From the NCBI GenBank assembly GCA_958298945.1, contig OY282605.1, forward strand, positions 110,294,267 through 110,358,266: a stretch of DNA of 64,000 bases, given 5' to 3'. The notes below the pieces were generated by a model that was not told the DNA's origin, made no database searches, and saw nothing but the letters and a program-made list of their open reading frames with translations. A program made the translations under genes and the position numbers. The stretch comes from Atherix ibis. Its lineage: Eukaryota; Arthropoda; Insecta; Diptera; Athericidae. Shown in pieces: positions 12,813 to 25,250 of the stretch; positions within the stretch are counted from its first letter, which is position 1; each line of letters begins with the position of its first letter.

Positions 12813-12886
12813 GTTGCGCCGCCAGGTGATTGAAGAGGTACAGTTGGTTCTGGTGTTACAGTTTGTACAGGTTGCGGTGGTTTTAA
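12786..12886 (-). CDS. Possible coding exon (Pro/Gln/Thr-rich) with duplicated donor
   Basis: The minus strand is open for KPPQPVQTVTPEPTVPL, then QSPGGATHIFRRRNQ, ending at a donor CAAAG|GTAAAC (12785 down) in phase 2. A TAA interrupts the frame about 10 nt upstream and no acceptor lies between, so entry into this frame is unexplained. Another frame is open from an acceptor at 12905 to a TAG. The segment abuts a Tc1-like scrap (12915-12977). It may be a real exon damaged or displaced by transposon activity. No gene is recognised. Confidence 0.3.
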
Positions 12887-12914
12887 TGTATGTTTTTTTT
12901 AAACTGTCTACAGC

Positions 12915-12977
12915 AAGGATCTTGGTATGAAAGCGTATAAAATACAGATCACGGAAGAACTGAAGCCGAACGTAAAG
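12915..12977 (+). pseudogene. Scrap of a Tc1-like transposase (helix-turn-helix linker)
   Basis: The plus strand encodes KDLGMKAYKIQITEELKP, matching the conserved segment of Tc1-like transposases that reads KDLGLHPYKI...QELKP in the copy at 45 kb. No catalytic part or terminal repeats were found nearby. Confidence 0.6.
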
Positions 12978-13742
12978 AATAATTTTAGGACAAGAAAATT
13001 GGTGTAAGGAAGGATCCTCTTAAGTTTCCAGAGTAAGCCCGCGATTCAGACGAGAAAAAATAGGAATTTCCTCATGCAAAATTATTGTTAAAAAAGAAAA
13101 TTAATATTTAAAAACTCAAAAATAATTGTTATAAACAGGAAGTAAATAGACCAAAAGTACATAATCCAACCTCAACAGTCACTATTCTTCATAATTTGAA
13201 ATTGTTTTATTTTGATTTTTCTTTCTCTATAAAGCGTCTCGACAAAATATTGAGTCCAAAGAATATCGATCCTTACAAAGGAATAACACTAAAAGTGAAA
13301 TAAAAACAGGACGAACTTGTGATAATGAACCAATTTATGAGTAATCCAAATCCAACTATCGCATACATAGACGAATTTTCGCTATCCCAAAAAAAGGGAA
13401 TGAAGGAGAATAAATATTTTCGGGAATTCGTTCTGAATTACATGCGAACTGAACATTGAATTTCGGTGATTCCCTTTCGTATGCCAGACGGAAAAATCAA
13501 TTTTATTTCCAGGATTAGAGACACTTGGTGTCTGGTACGTGGTATTGACCCATTTTGATAATTCTTCCCCAACAGCTATCTACACGGTGCATATTCCCCA
13601 ATGTTCACTGCTCCTTTGAATAGTACGATTTTCTTCAATATTCTTTTGTGTTTTTTTTTTTGCAATTTTTGTAATTTGCGTCTAACCATACAGAAACGAT
13701 AAAAAGAAAATTCCACCCTCAAATTGCAGTCTACCAACTTAC
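12978..13742. other. No gene recognised
   Basis: The composition at 13.2-13.5 kb is more balanced than the AT-rich mean and may be the eroded continuation of the Tc1-like scrap. I could not align it to any transposase motif. Confidence 0.35.
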
Positions 13743-13880
13743 GAGCAGATATTAACTTTGTAATCGTTCGTATTGGCAGTACTTGAAAGTTCTTATCGAT
13801 AGTCGAGTTGATAAGAGAAATCGTCCTTAATGTGCGTTGAAGTGGAGGAGACTGCGTGCTATGCGATGGTGGGTGTTGCT
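13743..13880 (-). CDS. Internal coding exon of an unrecognised gene (46 codons)
   Basis: It has excellent splice signals: a pyrimidine-rich acceptor ending tttctgtatag at 13881 and a donor GCTC|GTAAGT at 13742. Of three frames only one is open. It enters after one base of a split codon and leaves in phase 1, giving QHPPSHSTQSPPLQRTLRT, then ISLINSTIDKNFQVLPIRT and ITKLISA. Base composition is clearly higher in G+C than the flanks. No domain or family is recognised. It could belong to the same gene as the 12.8, 9.6 or 7.5 kb segments, but the phases do not join directly to 7779. Confidence 0.5.
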
Positions 13881-14506
13881 CTATACAGAAATAATTGCGT
13901 GACATTAACAAACAAAAAAATTGTAACAAAATAGCAGTTATTTTTTGGAATTCGTCAATAACAGACATTCAGCGAGGATATTTTTTAAGAAAATGGAGCT
14001 GCAAAAATTCGTTTTTGATTTTAAACGCAGTCGAAAATTTTCTACAAATTTTTATTCTTTTAAAACCATTTATTTTTAATTTTATTTTTTCATTGTTATT
14101 AAACTTTTCTTTTAGGAATAAAAGCTAACTTTTGCTCACAGACAATCCTTTGTCTTAACCATGATTTTTAAAAATTAACAAAATATTTCATCGAGTAAAC
14201 AGTGCTTTTGGTACTTAAAATATTATCATATGAAACTGTGATCGTAAAGTTCGATTTAAATCATCCTGTAATAAAAGGACTCCTTTTATAATAAAATCAT
14301 CTAGAGTTTTTTTTTATTTAATTAGGAATATTTCTTCCCTGATATTGGATTATCCAATTCGGTCTTCAGAAAGTATAGTTAAATAAAACTAACTGAAAAT
14401 TCGGACTTTATTTCATAATATTTTTTGGAACCTTGTCATTCTGCAGGAAATATCGTTTTTTTTTAATATGAAATACAAAATTTATAATTTATATTTTTTT
14501 GATTAA
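13881..14506. other. AT-rich spacer, nothing seen
   Basis: It holds short chance frames and the acceptor region of the 13.8-kb exon. Confidence 0.4.
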
Positions 14507-15200
14507 TTATGTATGGAATATGGTGTCGGTCAAATGCCCGGCTCTGGACGCAGCACAACGGCGATCTCTTTTAAGCAAATTTTTCATAAAATTTTCGCAG
14601 ACTTCTGGTGTTATTTCAGTAATTTCGTTTTAAATATAGCCAAGAGATTAAATTGACCGCCACAAGACTTCTTGCAGGACTTGATCCTTTTACGGTAATT
14701 TTTGGTAACTTTATTACACATTTATAGGTGTTATTTTACTATTACTTAATGGATGTTGATTTTGAATATTCTAAACTTTACATATTGTCTGCAAAACCTC
14801 AAACATTTACGTAGATCTAGATGAAAAATTGTAGTCGCGTCAAAACGCAAGATCTTGAAAGCCAAATAACATTACCAAGTCTTCAAATTACGCGTCCTGA
14901 AAACTTTTTGCGAAATAAAGCAAAAATTAGTTATGTTTAGTGACTTATGATATTGTATTATATCTTTAAGGTCACGCCAAAAGAGATCGACTATCATATG
15001 ACGACAATGGCATTCCTTTCTTCGTTTCAAAGAAATATGGGCCAATGACACCTTCCGACCAAAACGCACACTAGATAGTCTTCTTTTGCCAAGACAATAG
15101 CTTCTTTACAGTTACTTGTGGTTTTTCAGAGCCTCAAATATGACAATTTGGCTTATTTACGTATTTACCGAGCAATAAATGAGCCTCATAGCTGGAAAAA
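14507..15200 (-). pseudogene. Decayed Tc1-like transposase, C-terminal two thirds
   Basis: Read from 15200 down, conserved pieces appear in order across three frames: SYEAHFLLGKYVNKPNCHI (first catalytic acid region), GSEKPQVTV, CAFWSEGVIGPYFFE (15075-15030), SGRVI and SRS (third-acid block, acid not preserved in a clean frame). A clean end, EVCENFMKNLLKRDRR then CAASRAGHLTDTIFHT, stops at TAA 14507. About 30 bp of extra sequence interrupts between PQVTV and CAFW. Several frameshifts and stops make it inactive. It is the same superfamily as the copies beyond 45 kb, but a separate lineage. Confidence 0.75.
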
Positions 15201-16601
15201 AATTTGTTTGATTAATCAGCATCGAAAGTATGATCCAATCAGCATGATTTTGTACAAAAGCGATCCATAATGTGACAAATTTTGAACTGAACAAATATTA
15301 CTTAAGATAATATACACATTTGACAACTATTAAATAGCAGGGCTGTACTTCACAAGTTTTTAAATGGAAAATTCTCTATATTTTTTAGTTATTTTTTAAT
15401 GTTTACTAGAGAAAACAAAGTGTTAGTAGCTTGGAGTTGAGGAAAGTACTTGTATTATTTGCTTCAGGAACATGGCTCTAAAATCTTGTGGAAAAATATC
15501 TCAACTTCTCATCAGCTAAGACCATACCAACCATATCAGTATTTCTAATAAAAAAAAGGAGGTATCAGGTTTAAATTAAATTTTAATAAGAAAATTATAC
15601 CCAAAAGTTAAATAACTCCAAATTGATCGGAAGCATTTTTTTTTTATTAAAAGTATTCAAAAATAATTAGATAAAATGTACTGAAATTTTTGTTTATTGT
15701 TTTTTTTAAAATATTTTTTATAGAATAACGCCATCTATTGGATTTTTTTTGCCTAAACATACCATCTTTTGGAGAGTTGAAATTATTTTCGAAACAGCGC
15801 CATCTACTATCAAATAAATTAAACCTATCAGAAATACAACCGAGAAAATATTCGATTTTGAAGAATAGGTTTCTGGAAACTTGGAGTTTAATACCGACTA
15901 TAAAAAATCTATAGAAGCCACAAAGACAATTCAGACGCACAATGAAGCAGCGACATAATAATGCTAGAACTGGTGTATCAAAAAAAAAAGTTTACTTGAA
16001 TTAAATGAGTTATATAACATGTAGGATAAATGGAAATAAAATGAGTTATTGAGGTTTTATTAGGCCATAAAATATAAGTAATACGTTTTGTTGAACAATA
16101 GTTCATAAGAGATTGCGATTTTATGGGCAAAGCACTTCAACGGAATGTTCAACCTTAATCCCGACAGGAATGGATCATGTTCACGTATTCCTAGCTTGAA
16201 TAAAGATCCAGAGGCTATTAATTTTATTGATATCTACAACTACATAAATATTGTAACAAGCAGATTTTATGACAAGACACTACAATAACATGTAGATGAG
16301 GAAAATGCCATTGTAAACACCCAATGACGTTTCTCTAGCTAGCAGGTAATTTTAAAATTTCAAGAAACTTCCTTTTAGACAGTTTGTCTTTATAGGCCAA
16401 TGAGTATTTATGGGGAAAGTAACAGAAAAGATTTTTCTAATAAGAGGATTATAATTACAGGATAATTGGGAATAAAGCTTTTTATAACGAGAAGAAAAGT
16501 TTTTATTAAATTTTAGCTGTGAAACTTTTTATAACGAGAAGAAAAGTTTTTATTAGCTGTGAACAAAGGGTTTTGATGGATAACTTTGTTACGAATATAT
16601 A
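15201..16601. other. AT-rich spacer with a 46-bp tandem duplication
   Basis: No gene was found. The block tttttataacgagaagaaaa occurs twice near 16480 and 16526 in a short tandem duplication. CGCCATCTA motifs at 15729 and 15807 resemble insect CTCF-type sites but are too short to call. Confidence 0.45.
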
Positions 16602-17190
16602 TCAATGGGTTTTCAGAGAATTCTGGATTGAAGGGATTGGATTCGAGAGGATTCCGTATGTCCAGATCGGTTTAAAAATTGTGCTGTAGATTAAAAGTTT
16701 GTTTTTCAATGTCAGTTCTGAGCGTTTGTCAAGTAGTCTAAGTAGTCGTCGATAACGTCTGTTCAGTTGAAGCCTTTTTTCATGTGGGAATTCCAAGTAA
16801 GTTGTTTGACTTGGTTTACTCCCAGGTAGCGTACTATGTATTTTGGTTAAATTATGTTGGCATTGAGATATATTTTGATAGGGTGATCTTTGCATGGGGT
16901 GAAGGTAACATGAACGCTCGTTTGCTAATTTACTTTCACACTCATTTATTTATAGTTTTGGGATTAGTTAGAATGTTAAACGTATAAAAATTGTATAGGA
17001 GTAGAGCAAGAATACTGCCTTGAGACACACCTAGCTGTGATGGAGGATATTTCAGAATATTCAGTATTAACTGTAATTTGAAAATGGCGGTCCATTGTGA
17101 CATACCTGATCATAAGCATGTGATATATTGGCGATCGGCGTTAATTTTGCCAAATTTTATGGATAAAGTAAAGGCCTCTTAAGAGAAATT
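16602..17190 (-). pseudogene. Jockey-like non-LTR retrotransposon reverse transcriptase fragment
   Basis: On the minus strand, 17034-16991 encodes GVSQGSILALLLYN, the RT motif usually read as GVPQGSVLGPLLYN. Further 3', 16895-16602 is open with RRYRRLLRLLDKRSELTL and NKLLIYSTIFKPIWTYGI, the conserved thumb region after the RT active site in jockey-type elements. The stretch carrying the catalytic DD between them is missing or frameshifted. The copy is dead, and no element end or poly-A tail is visible. Confidence 0.85.
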
Positions 17191-17667
17191 CGCAGGCTAA
17201 TTAAAGTTAAAAAAAGAATGTTTGCCTAAATACGATTAATTATTACTTTGTGAATATCCAAACAGAAGCTGTAAAAAATAGTAAATCCACAAAACCATAC
17301 AGAAAATATGGCGGCAAAAACGCATTTCATCGAATGGAATATAGCAGGATATGGTTCAGCTGACAAGGTGTAAGTCACTTATAAAATGTTGCCGTATCTA
17401 AATACATAATAGCTCCATACCAAAGTGGCTTAAAGCGCATGCTGGATCGACAATTGACAAAACTTTAATAATACGATAGATCCTTCAGAAGACACAAAAA
17501 TTTCGAGTTGGTCAACATTTTCTATTTGCTGACTTCTGACTAAATAGAGAGAAATGAGCTTTTTAAGGTAATAGCAGAATTCGGATGGGACCTCCCCTAT
17601 TGCTTTAAGATGTCTCTACAAATTTTCCAACAGCATGACAACATATGCAGAATGACACTATAACCTT
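17191..17667. other. Spacer between two LINE fragments, nothing recognised
   Basis: Composition is less AT-rich than the rest of the region and it is probably retrotransposon-derived, but no motif could be assigned. Confidence 0.35.
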
Positions 17668-18240
17668 ATGGCTGTAAACAAATTGTCAACAATCTGTTTC
17701 GTCTTGCAATCTGTTCGATATCGGTCTCCAAAATATAGTGCACCAGGCCAGACTCCATCATCATGTATACATTATTTGACGCGGCCATTGAAGCGACGCC
17801 GGGATTGTGCAGCTTTAAGGGCAGTAACCAATTCTACGGGTCTAAGCATAAATAAGAATAAAGCCAATTACATAATCTCCTCAAAAATAAGGGACTTTTG
17901 CACCACAAAACTTAGACAAAATGTAATAATTGATAAGTATAACTTTGAGGTTGTAGAGAGGTCTATATATTTAGGGTATTTAACTAACTCCTACAGTAAC
18001 ATCATTGCGGAATTAAAGCAAAGGAATATGCTCGCTAATAGGCCTCGATTAACTTGAGCAAAATATATTGATCCAAAATAATAACACGAATGAACAAAGT
18101 GCAGCTTTATAAAGCCTAGGGCGCTGATAACAAAAATTGAGCTTGGTCGCATAAAAGGAAAAAGATTATTGCCTTGTTTGTAGGGACCTGGAGAAGTAGA
18201 CACAATGGAGTGCTTTATATTTTCTATTCGGAACCTGATG
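17668..18240 (+). pseudogene. RTE-like non-LTR retrotransposon reverse transcriptase fragment
   Basis: The plus strand at 17808-18057 encodes ALRAVTNSTGLSINKNKANY and YNFEVVERSIYLGYLTNS, then IIAELKQRNMLANR. This is the stretch downstream of the YADD active site in endonuclease-reverse transcriptases of insects. After a frameshift at about 18058, NKVQLYKALG-like coding continues to roughly 18240. The active site itself is not preserved. It lies tail-to-tail with the jockey fragment. Confidence 0.8.
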
Positions 18241-18261
18241 TTATCTAAAAAATAAAGGTCA

Positions 18262-18555
18262 CATTGGTTAGACGAGAATCGTGTGACCCATGGTGTTAAA
18301 ACGCACTGTGCCTGACATTTGTGAGGTCCCTTAGGCTGAAACGTGATGACTGTGGTTAGATGAGAATTGTGTGACCCGTGGTGTTAAAACACACTGTGCC
18401 CAATATTTGTGAGGTCCTTAGGCTGAAACGTGATGGCTGTGGTTAATATTCCATTGGTTAGATGAGAATTGTGTGACCCGTGGTGTTAAAACACACTGTG
18501 CCCAATATTTGTGGGGTCCCTTAGGCTGAATCGTGATGGCTTTGGTTAATATCCA
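18262..18555. repeat. Three tandem copies of an ~88-102 bp unit
   Basis: The units start at ggttaga (18266, 18354, 18456) and share gtgtgaccc, tggtgttaaaac, cactgtgcc and ttaggctga. They directly follow the RTE-like fragment and could be its 3' UTR repeats. Confidence 0.85.
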
Positions 18556-18900
18556 CATCGCAGGTACGGGCCCGGATCGCTGGTGAGAGATACCCGGTCT
18601 TATCGCGAGCGCTGTGACTGCGTATGACAGCAGAGGTTTGAAGAGGCGTCGCCTAAACAGTTGTTGTGATCAACTTGTAATTGGTTGGTGATCAATACTG
18701 GCGGTGCGCTGATTAAGCGCAACTCAATCCCTATTGTCGTAGGCGACTCGTGGTTTTATGTTCAACGACAGATAGGCCACGTTATGCCACGATGCGTCTT
18801 CGTCTGTATTGAGGAAGATCCAAATCGACTGAATATCATAGGCTGTCAGAAAAAAGCCTAGAAAGTTTCACAAACTCACCTTGAAGGAAGAGCTTTTCTG
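18556..18900. other. GC-rich segment after the tandem repeat
   Basis: It is one of the most GC-rich stretches in the window (for example cgggcccggatcgctggtg at 18577) and has no open frame. It is probably the untranslated end of a retroelement or a different mobile element. No structure could be assigned. Confidence 0.4.
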
Positions 18901-19485
18901 TAAATACAAATACCAATCAAGGAATCACAGAATAACGCCCTTTTTTTTTCTCTAAATTAAAATAATACTCATTATTTTTACTAGTCGAAATTATTAATTT
19001 TATTATTTCTACAACTATTTATAATTCTTATAATTATAATTATTTTTTTGTTTTTGGAATTTGTTAATTTTTGTTTTCAGTATTTCCCCTTAAACACGTT
19101 TTCTCCCATTAACTTCTACCTTTTTTTGTTGGTTTTAATGTTTATTTTTTCTATAATTCTAATTGTCTTTCTTTAAGTAACAAGTTTTTTTTTTGTTTAT
19201 TTATTTATTTATTTAATTAATCATTTTTTTGTCGATCACAGATGAATATAATTTTATTCGTTCTTTTATATCTTTTGTTGGTTATTTGTTTGCTTTATCT
19301 AATATTCTATAATTAATTTCAATCAAATTCGAATATTTAAATATTTATAATAAGTATTCACTATTTTTTTTTTAATATTCAGTTAATTTTTTTCTTAATA
19401 TTTCAGTTTGGTTTTAATAAAAACTTTACTTTAAGAAGAAAAATATTTTCTGTTGCTATAATTATTAATAAATATTATTATTCTG

Positions 19486-19517
<32 letters not shown>

Positions 19518-20195
19518 AATTAATATTACTATAACTATTATTATGATAATTACTGTAAAATTGCATAGTAAGGTATTCCGAAAAAACATTCCGAAATTTT
19601 TTCATAAAAAGCAAATTTTTGTGGAATAATTATTTTTTTTCTTTATTACAATTACTTTTGTATTTAAGATTATTTTTTTTTTTTTGTAAATTTCCTGCTG
19701 TTTTATAAAAAAGACATTATTTATTTTTTAACAATATCTTTTTTTTTCATAATATTTGGAAGAAGAGATTTTGATTATTCTAATTTTTTTAGGTTAGGAC
19801 TATTCGGTTTTTGTAAATGCTTGTAAAGTTATGAAAATTCTTTTCTTTACTACTTCCACTTGTTTTTAAAATTATTTTATTAATTAAAAATTGAAAATAA
19901 TTTAACTTTATCAAAATATTATTTTTTGCTATAAAAAAAATAATAAAACAACATTTTTGATAAAAATATTAATTTTCTGAGCTTATTTAATTTCAATTCC
20001 CAAGCAGTCAGTATTAATACTATCTTTATTAAATAAACGGTTTTTGTTGTGTTCAATTTACTAAGAGATTTTAAAAAAATGAATAATTATTTTTTAGCTA
20101 TTTTTATTATAAAAATACACTTATCTATATAATAATAGTTTTTATTTTCTTAAATAATAATCGAAATATTAATTTTTGCAAGAAAAACACTCCAA
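18901..20195. other. Very AT-rich spacer with a (TTA)n microsatellite
   Basis: An ATT/TTA trinucleotide run occupies about 19484-19516. The rest is low-complexity with no gene. Confidence 0.6.
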
Positions 20196-20440
20196 CATTT
20201 ATCAGCGCACATTTTATATGTACTTAGAGCACGCACGCGTAAGTAAGAAACTCGCGTGTAAAACGACGTATCACTAGCGCATTTGTTTAAAAGCAGTTTA
20301 CGTACGTGCGTGCCTTTTGCCCATGCACTCTTCTCGTGCTGGTGGTACTACACGAGCTTTTCCAAAAGCCACCAAGCGCTGTGCTTTGACGTTATAAAAA
20401 GTGTCATTTGCTTCTGCGCCATTTCGTTATTGCGAGAAAA
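20196..20440. other. CpG-rich island with ACGTA/GCGTG motifs
   Basis: An abrupt GC-richer block contains gcacgcacgcg, cgcgtgt, gtacgtgcgtgcc and tcgtgctgg. It resembles the islands at 26.1-26.85 and 28.13-28.3 kb. No open frame or known element was found. Confidence 0.45.
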
Positions 20441-22029
20441 TAGAATAATTTCGAAATTTAATTAATTAAAAGTGAAAATATTAACTAATTTTTTTTTTAA
20501 ATTTTATTATTAATTTTAAATAACCTTTATTTTTGGTAATATATTTTTTTTAATTTTTTTGTCTTCTAACTCGAGAGCAAATTTATGCGATTAGTATAAC
20601 TAAACCTTATAAATGTTCTACATATATAAAAATTATGTTTTTCTTTACAATTTTAGAAAATTTTTCTTTAATGTGTGAATGATTTTTGTAATATAATAAA
20701 AATAAGAAAATTATTTAATTTTTAATGAAAAATTATTTAGTTTTTATTGCTGAATATTATGTTTTATCAAAAATTGTAAAGAAAATTTAAAGCAATTACA
20801 AATTTTGGTAGGGGGGGGAATTCGTTTTAGTCATTTGAAATCATTAAAATATATTTAAATATAATAATTTTGACTGTAAAGTGAATAAAAATCTATTAAA
20901 AATCGGTGTGATTAAATATAAATGGAGGAATAAGTACATGCGTACGTATGTGTAAATCTGTTAAGCTCTACAAATGTTTTTAGAGAATAATTAGTTTCTT
21001 GTTCAAGAAAATTTAAAAACAAAAAGGTTAAATTGAGAAATTTAACAAAAACATTGCAAAAATCATTTCGAAAATAGTAAAACATTTTTTTTTAGCATTG
21101 GAAAAAATTTAATTAATCAACTTTGTTATGACATGGTCCGAAAGTTACATTTATCAGGTTTTTAATAAGAAAATTTGGCAGATCATTTCTTGGTCCATGG
21201 CCAAGGATCAATGATAATAACAGTTAATAATCAGGTTATATAATGGGTAAATTTTAAAATAATAATTTATTTATTAATGTAGAAAGACCGCCTTGACTTT
21301 TTGGCATAAATAATAAATTTTTAGTCGAATAAAAATACACAATAATGGCAATGTCCCCTATTTAAGCACGGGAACTGTTGAATTAATTTCTAATTTACGA
21401 ACGAATATAATTACCAATATAATTGTTTTTTTTTCCTTAAATTCACATTAGGCTGTAAATATTTTTAGAACCAGTAAACTAGATAATTCGATTATTACAA
21501 ATTTTAAGTTATAAACATCAATTAAAAGGTTCAAAAATCAATTCTCTTAAAGTTACTGTGTCACTATTTTTTCGGAACTATTCAATTTCAACCGTTATTT
21601 CTGAAATTAAACCGTTAAGGGTGGCCATTATTTTTTAAAGAACTCATTTAGTATCATGGAAAAGCCGCTAATATTTTTATATATTTTGTAGTAAAACATT
21701 TTGAAACTAAAATTTAAAAAATATTTTTAATCCGAAATTAAATAAAAAATTCCAAAATAATTGTTCAATATTTAAAAAATATGTAAATCATGAAAATTGC
21801 TGTAGTGGGATGACTTTCTTAAGAAAAGTGGAATTTCTCAAAGAGGGGTTTAAAAATTTTAAAGAACAAAATCCTTTTAAATCATAAAAAACTAAAGAGT
21901 GTCTTCAATGGAAAATTGTTTAAAAAAACTTAATTCAAAATGTGGACATAAAAACCAAGAAATATATTCTTAAAGATCAGAAGACCCTTCTCGATTGTAA
22001 TAATAATTTTTCCAGGCTCCTGATAATAC
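20441..22029. other. AT-rich spacer, nothing seen
   Basis: It contains a short G run (20812-20818) and no coding signal. Confidence 0.45.
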
Positions 22030-22900
22030 AATCTTTGCATCAAAAATAAGTTCTTGTTAATATCGTTGCAGTGTAGAAACTTTCGGAAATCCAAACTTTA
22101 AAAGATCGTGGTTTTGTGTGGGCTTCCTTCAGCTTTTGGAAAAATATTGTAATTTTGCATAGCCACATCTGCAAAAAATCTTGGCCGTATGAAATTTATG
22201 AAGGCTAACCAATAAGAGGATCGTTCAGAAGTACGCGAACTAGTAGAAAATCATCCGTGAAGTCACTTAAATTTGTGAGGTTTAATAAATTTGTGAAGGC
22301 TGCTCTGCATCGTGACTTTGAGAAGCCTAGTCTGCAGGAGATCACGATTATGTGTGATCCAAACTGCAAGAGATTGTGACTCTGTGCATCTCATACTGCA
22401 AATATTCTGGACATTGTGAATCCTAACTAATAGAAGATCGTAAATTTACGATCTTTTATTCACCAATAAAAGATCGTAAATTCATGAAGCTTAACCAGCA
22501 GTGTGACCTAGCATTGCCTAGCTTTTCAAAGATTTTCTTTCTAAAATATCGACACCTTGTGAAACTTAGTCTACACTCTAGTGACTTCCTGATGGCTGGT
22601 AGATTAGTGGTCAAGACTTTGTGAAATTGTAAAGCAAATTCTGGAATTTGGGAAGCTCAGACTGCAAGTGACCATACCTTTATGATGCCATAACCGCGAG
22701 TGATCGTGACTTTGGAAATCATAGCTGCCTAAATATCCTATCTCTGTAATGCATAGCCAACAGGAATTCGTGAAATTCTGTGATCAAGAACTAGTGACCA
22801 AAATTTTAGAAATAATAACTTTGTGGAACGAATTGTTATTTTCTGAGGCCTAGCCTACAAGTGATCGTTATTTTGTGGAACCTAAAAACAAATCGCTGCC
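22030..22900. repeat. Degenerate ~30-45 bp minisatellite (GATCGTGACTTTGTGAAGCCTA-like)
   Basis: Variants of gatcgtgac, tttgtgaagcct and agtctgcaag recur more than fifteen times with many substitutions. The array includes a perfect palindrome, aagatcgtaaatttacgatctt, at 22434-22455. Confidence 0.65.
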
Positions 22901-24239
22901 AACCATTTTACCAATGCACTACAATTCAGTGATACGAACAAAAAGTGTTCTCTAAGGAAACGTTCATGATGCTGGATCAAAAGATTATGACCTCAGGAAA
23001 TTAATTAACGAATAATTCAAGACTTGAATTCAAAATCAACAGAGTTGATTTTTAATATATTCCAATAAGTGTAGACGTGGATAAATGTAATAAAAAAGAT
23101 CGCTCCTAAAAATACAATAGGTTCAAACATAATTTTTTAAAGAAAAACTCTTAAGGAAAATTGTCTTTTTTGGAGAAACTGCATTTCAAAAGCAAAATAT
23201 CAATAGCAAAAAAAGCTATAAAAACAGAAGAAAAAAATTATCACCACTCAATTAATAGTCGATTATTTAAAAACGAATAGTTTTTGTTTGATTTTATTTT
23301 ATTTTTTTATTAATATTTTTTATTCCTTTGCAAACTCTAGAGTATAAATAATAAAATAATTAATTAATCTACTTACGGGTTTTTTGTATATTAATTCGTA
23401 TTTTTTTTTTATAATTAAAATAATTGAAAAATGATTGTTATTAATAATAATAATAAAAGTATAAATAATGTTGAATATATTGAAATAAAAATAATATAAA
23501 AATATGAATAAACTCATTTTAATTTAATGTTCGATTATTTTTAATTTTGTCTATAATGAGCTAAATTTACTTTTATTTTTTTAAAGGAATTCTTGGATGG
23601 TTTTAGACAGTTTTGAAAGTCTTCATTTTTATTTTGTTTATTTCCCTGCTCTTATTTTCCCCCAAATAATTAGTTTTTTTTTATTTCTATCTTCAGTGGG
23701 CATTAAATTTAAATGTCGAGAGCTTAGTGCAATTTTTTTTCTAAAGTAAACCAAGGACGAAAAAAAGCGTTGTCCTCTTCTAAGTTTTGCAAGTTTATTT
23801 TCTTTTCTTTTGTTTTCATTGTTATCTAAGCTTAATCGTAGTCTAAGTTGTTATTTTTATTTTTAACTTAAAGAATATCAATTCAATTTGAAAAAATATC
23901 TTTTTTATCAACAATATTATTATCAGTTGCTATAATTAATTATTTATTATTATCATTTTAATCGTTATTACTATAATTATCAACTATTTGATTATTAATA
24001 AAAAGTACAAGAAAAACCAAATCAATTATTTATATTGCAGAAAATTGCAATTACAATTATTATTTCCAAATTAATTAGTAAATCGTTCAATTTGTTTCAA
24101 ATTTTCTTTCGTTTATAATATTTGTTTTTTGTTTAATAACTATTTTACTCTTATTTTTATTAATCTTTTGAAAAAATGTTAATAGATAAATTTTTTTTTA
24201 AATTTAGAACATTTTAGTTTAATGAGTTTTTAAATATTT
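22901..24239. other. AT-rich spacer, nothing seen
   Basis: It is low-complexity with no coding or repeat unit worth naming. Confidence 0.45.
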
Positions 24240-25250
24240 TTTTTTGGTGTTTTTTTTAATCAAAATTTGTATAGTATAATTATTTTTACCATAAAATTTT
24301 TGTTGAATTTTTTTTTTACTGCAATTCTTTTATTATGAATTTTGTGGTTTTCTTTAGTAATTTTTTATTGTATTTTTTTTCTTATTGCAATTATATTATT
24401 GTAAGTTTTTTACAATAAATTATTTTGTATATTTTTTAATTATAATTTTTTTACCATAAATTTTTTATTGAAATTTGTTTACTATAATTTTTTTTTCTTT
24501 CTTTGTGATTTTGTTTTGTAACATTTTCTATTATAGTTTTTTTTAGGGTTATTTCCACAATTGTAATTTTTTTCGTATTTTATGGTAAATTTAATGAAAT
24601 TATTTTATTTTAACTTTTTTTTTATTTTAGTTTTTTACTCAAAATTTTTTATTTAAATTTTTTTAAGGTAATTTCCTATTGCAATTTTTTATTTTTAAAT
24701 TTGTTCAATATCTGAATTCTTTGTTGTAATTTTTTATTGTGTGATTATAATTTTCTTAATCCAATTCTTTGATGATAATTTTTTAGTTTCTTCCCAAAAA
24801 TTTATTGAATATAAATTCTTTTTACGATAATTTTTTGGATGCAATAATTTTTTTACTATAAATTTTTTATTGAAATTTTTATAATATAAATTTTTTATTG
24901 CAATTTTTTTACTATAAATTTTTATTGTAATCTTTTGTTTACGATAATTTTTTTTGCAATTTTTTTACTTTAGTTTCTTGGAAATCTAAAATTATTTTAT
25001 TTTAATTTTTTATGGCAATTTTTTTAAACTAAATTCCTGGTTATTATTTTTTATTGTATAATATTTTGCTATTTAGTTTTAATTGTAATTTTTTTAATGC
25101 AAATTTTTTTACGGTATTTTTTTTTTGGTGTTATTTTATTGCTATAATTTTTTTTATTGCACTTTTTTCTGCAATATGTTTATTGTAATTTTTTTTTATT
25201 GTACATATTTTAATATTTTTTTTTTAAATTTTATTATATAATAAACGGCA
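24240..25250. repeat. T-rich degenerate array (TTTTTTATTGTAATTTTTTTACTATAAA)
   Basis: The strand is thymine-dominated, and attgcaattttttt and actataaatttttt recur every 25-35 bp. It marks a strong strand asymmetry over about 1 kb. Confidence 0.6.

Noticed and set aside
15720..15815. CTCF insulator pair (CGCCATCTA twice)
   Set aside because: The core is short and common in insect genomes; there is no extended motif match.
15647..15940. 97-codon minus-strand frame
   Set aside because: There are no homologous features, and it lies in AT-rich spacer without splice signals.
18570..18660. HDV-like ribozyme in the GC-rich block
   Set aside because: No nested double-pseudoknot pairing could be laid out by eye.
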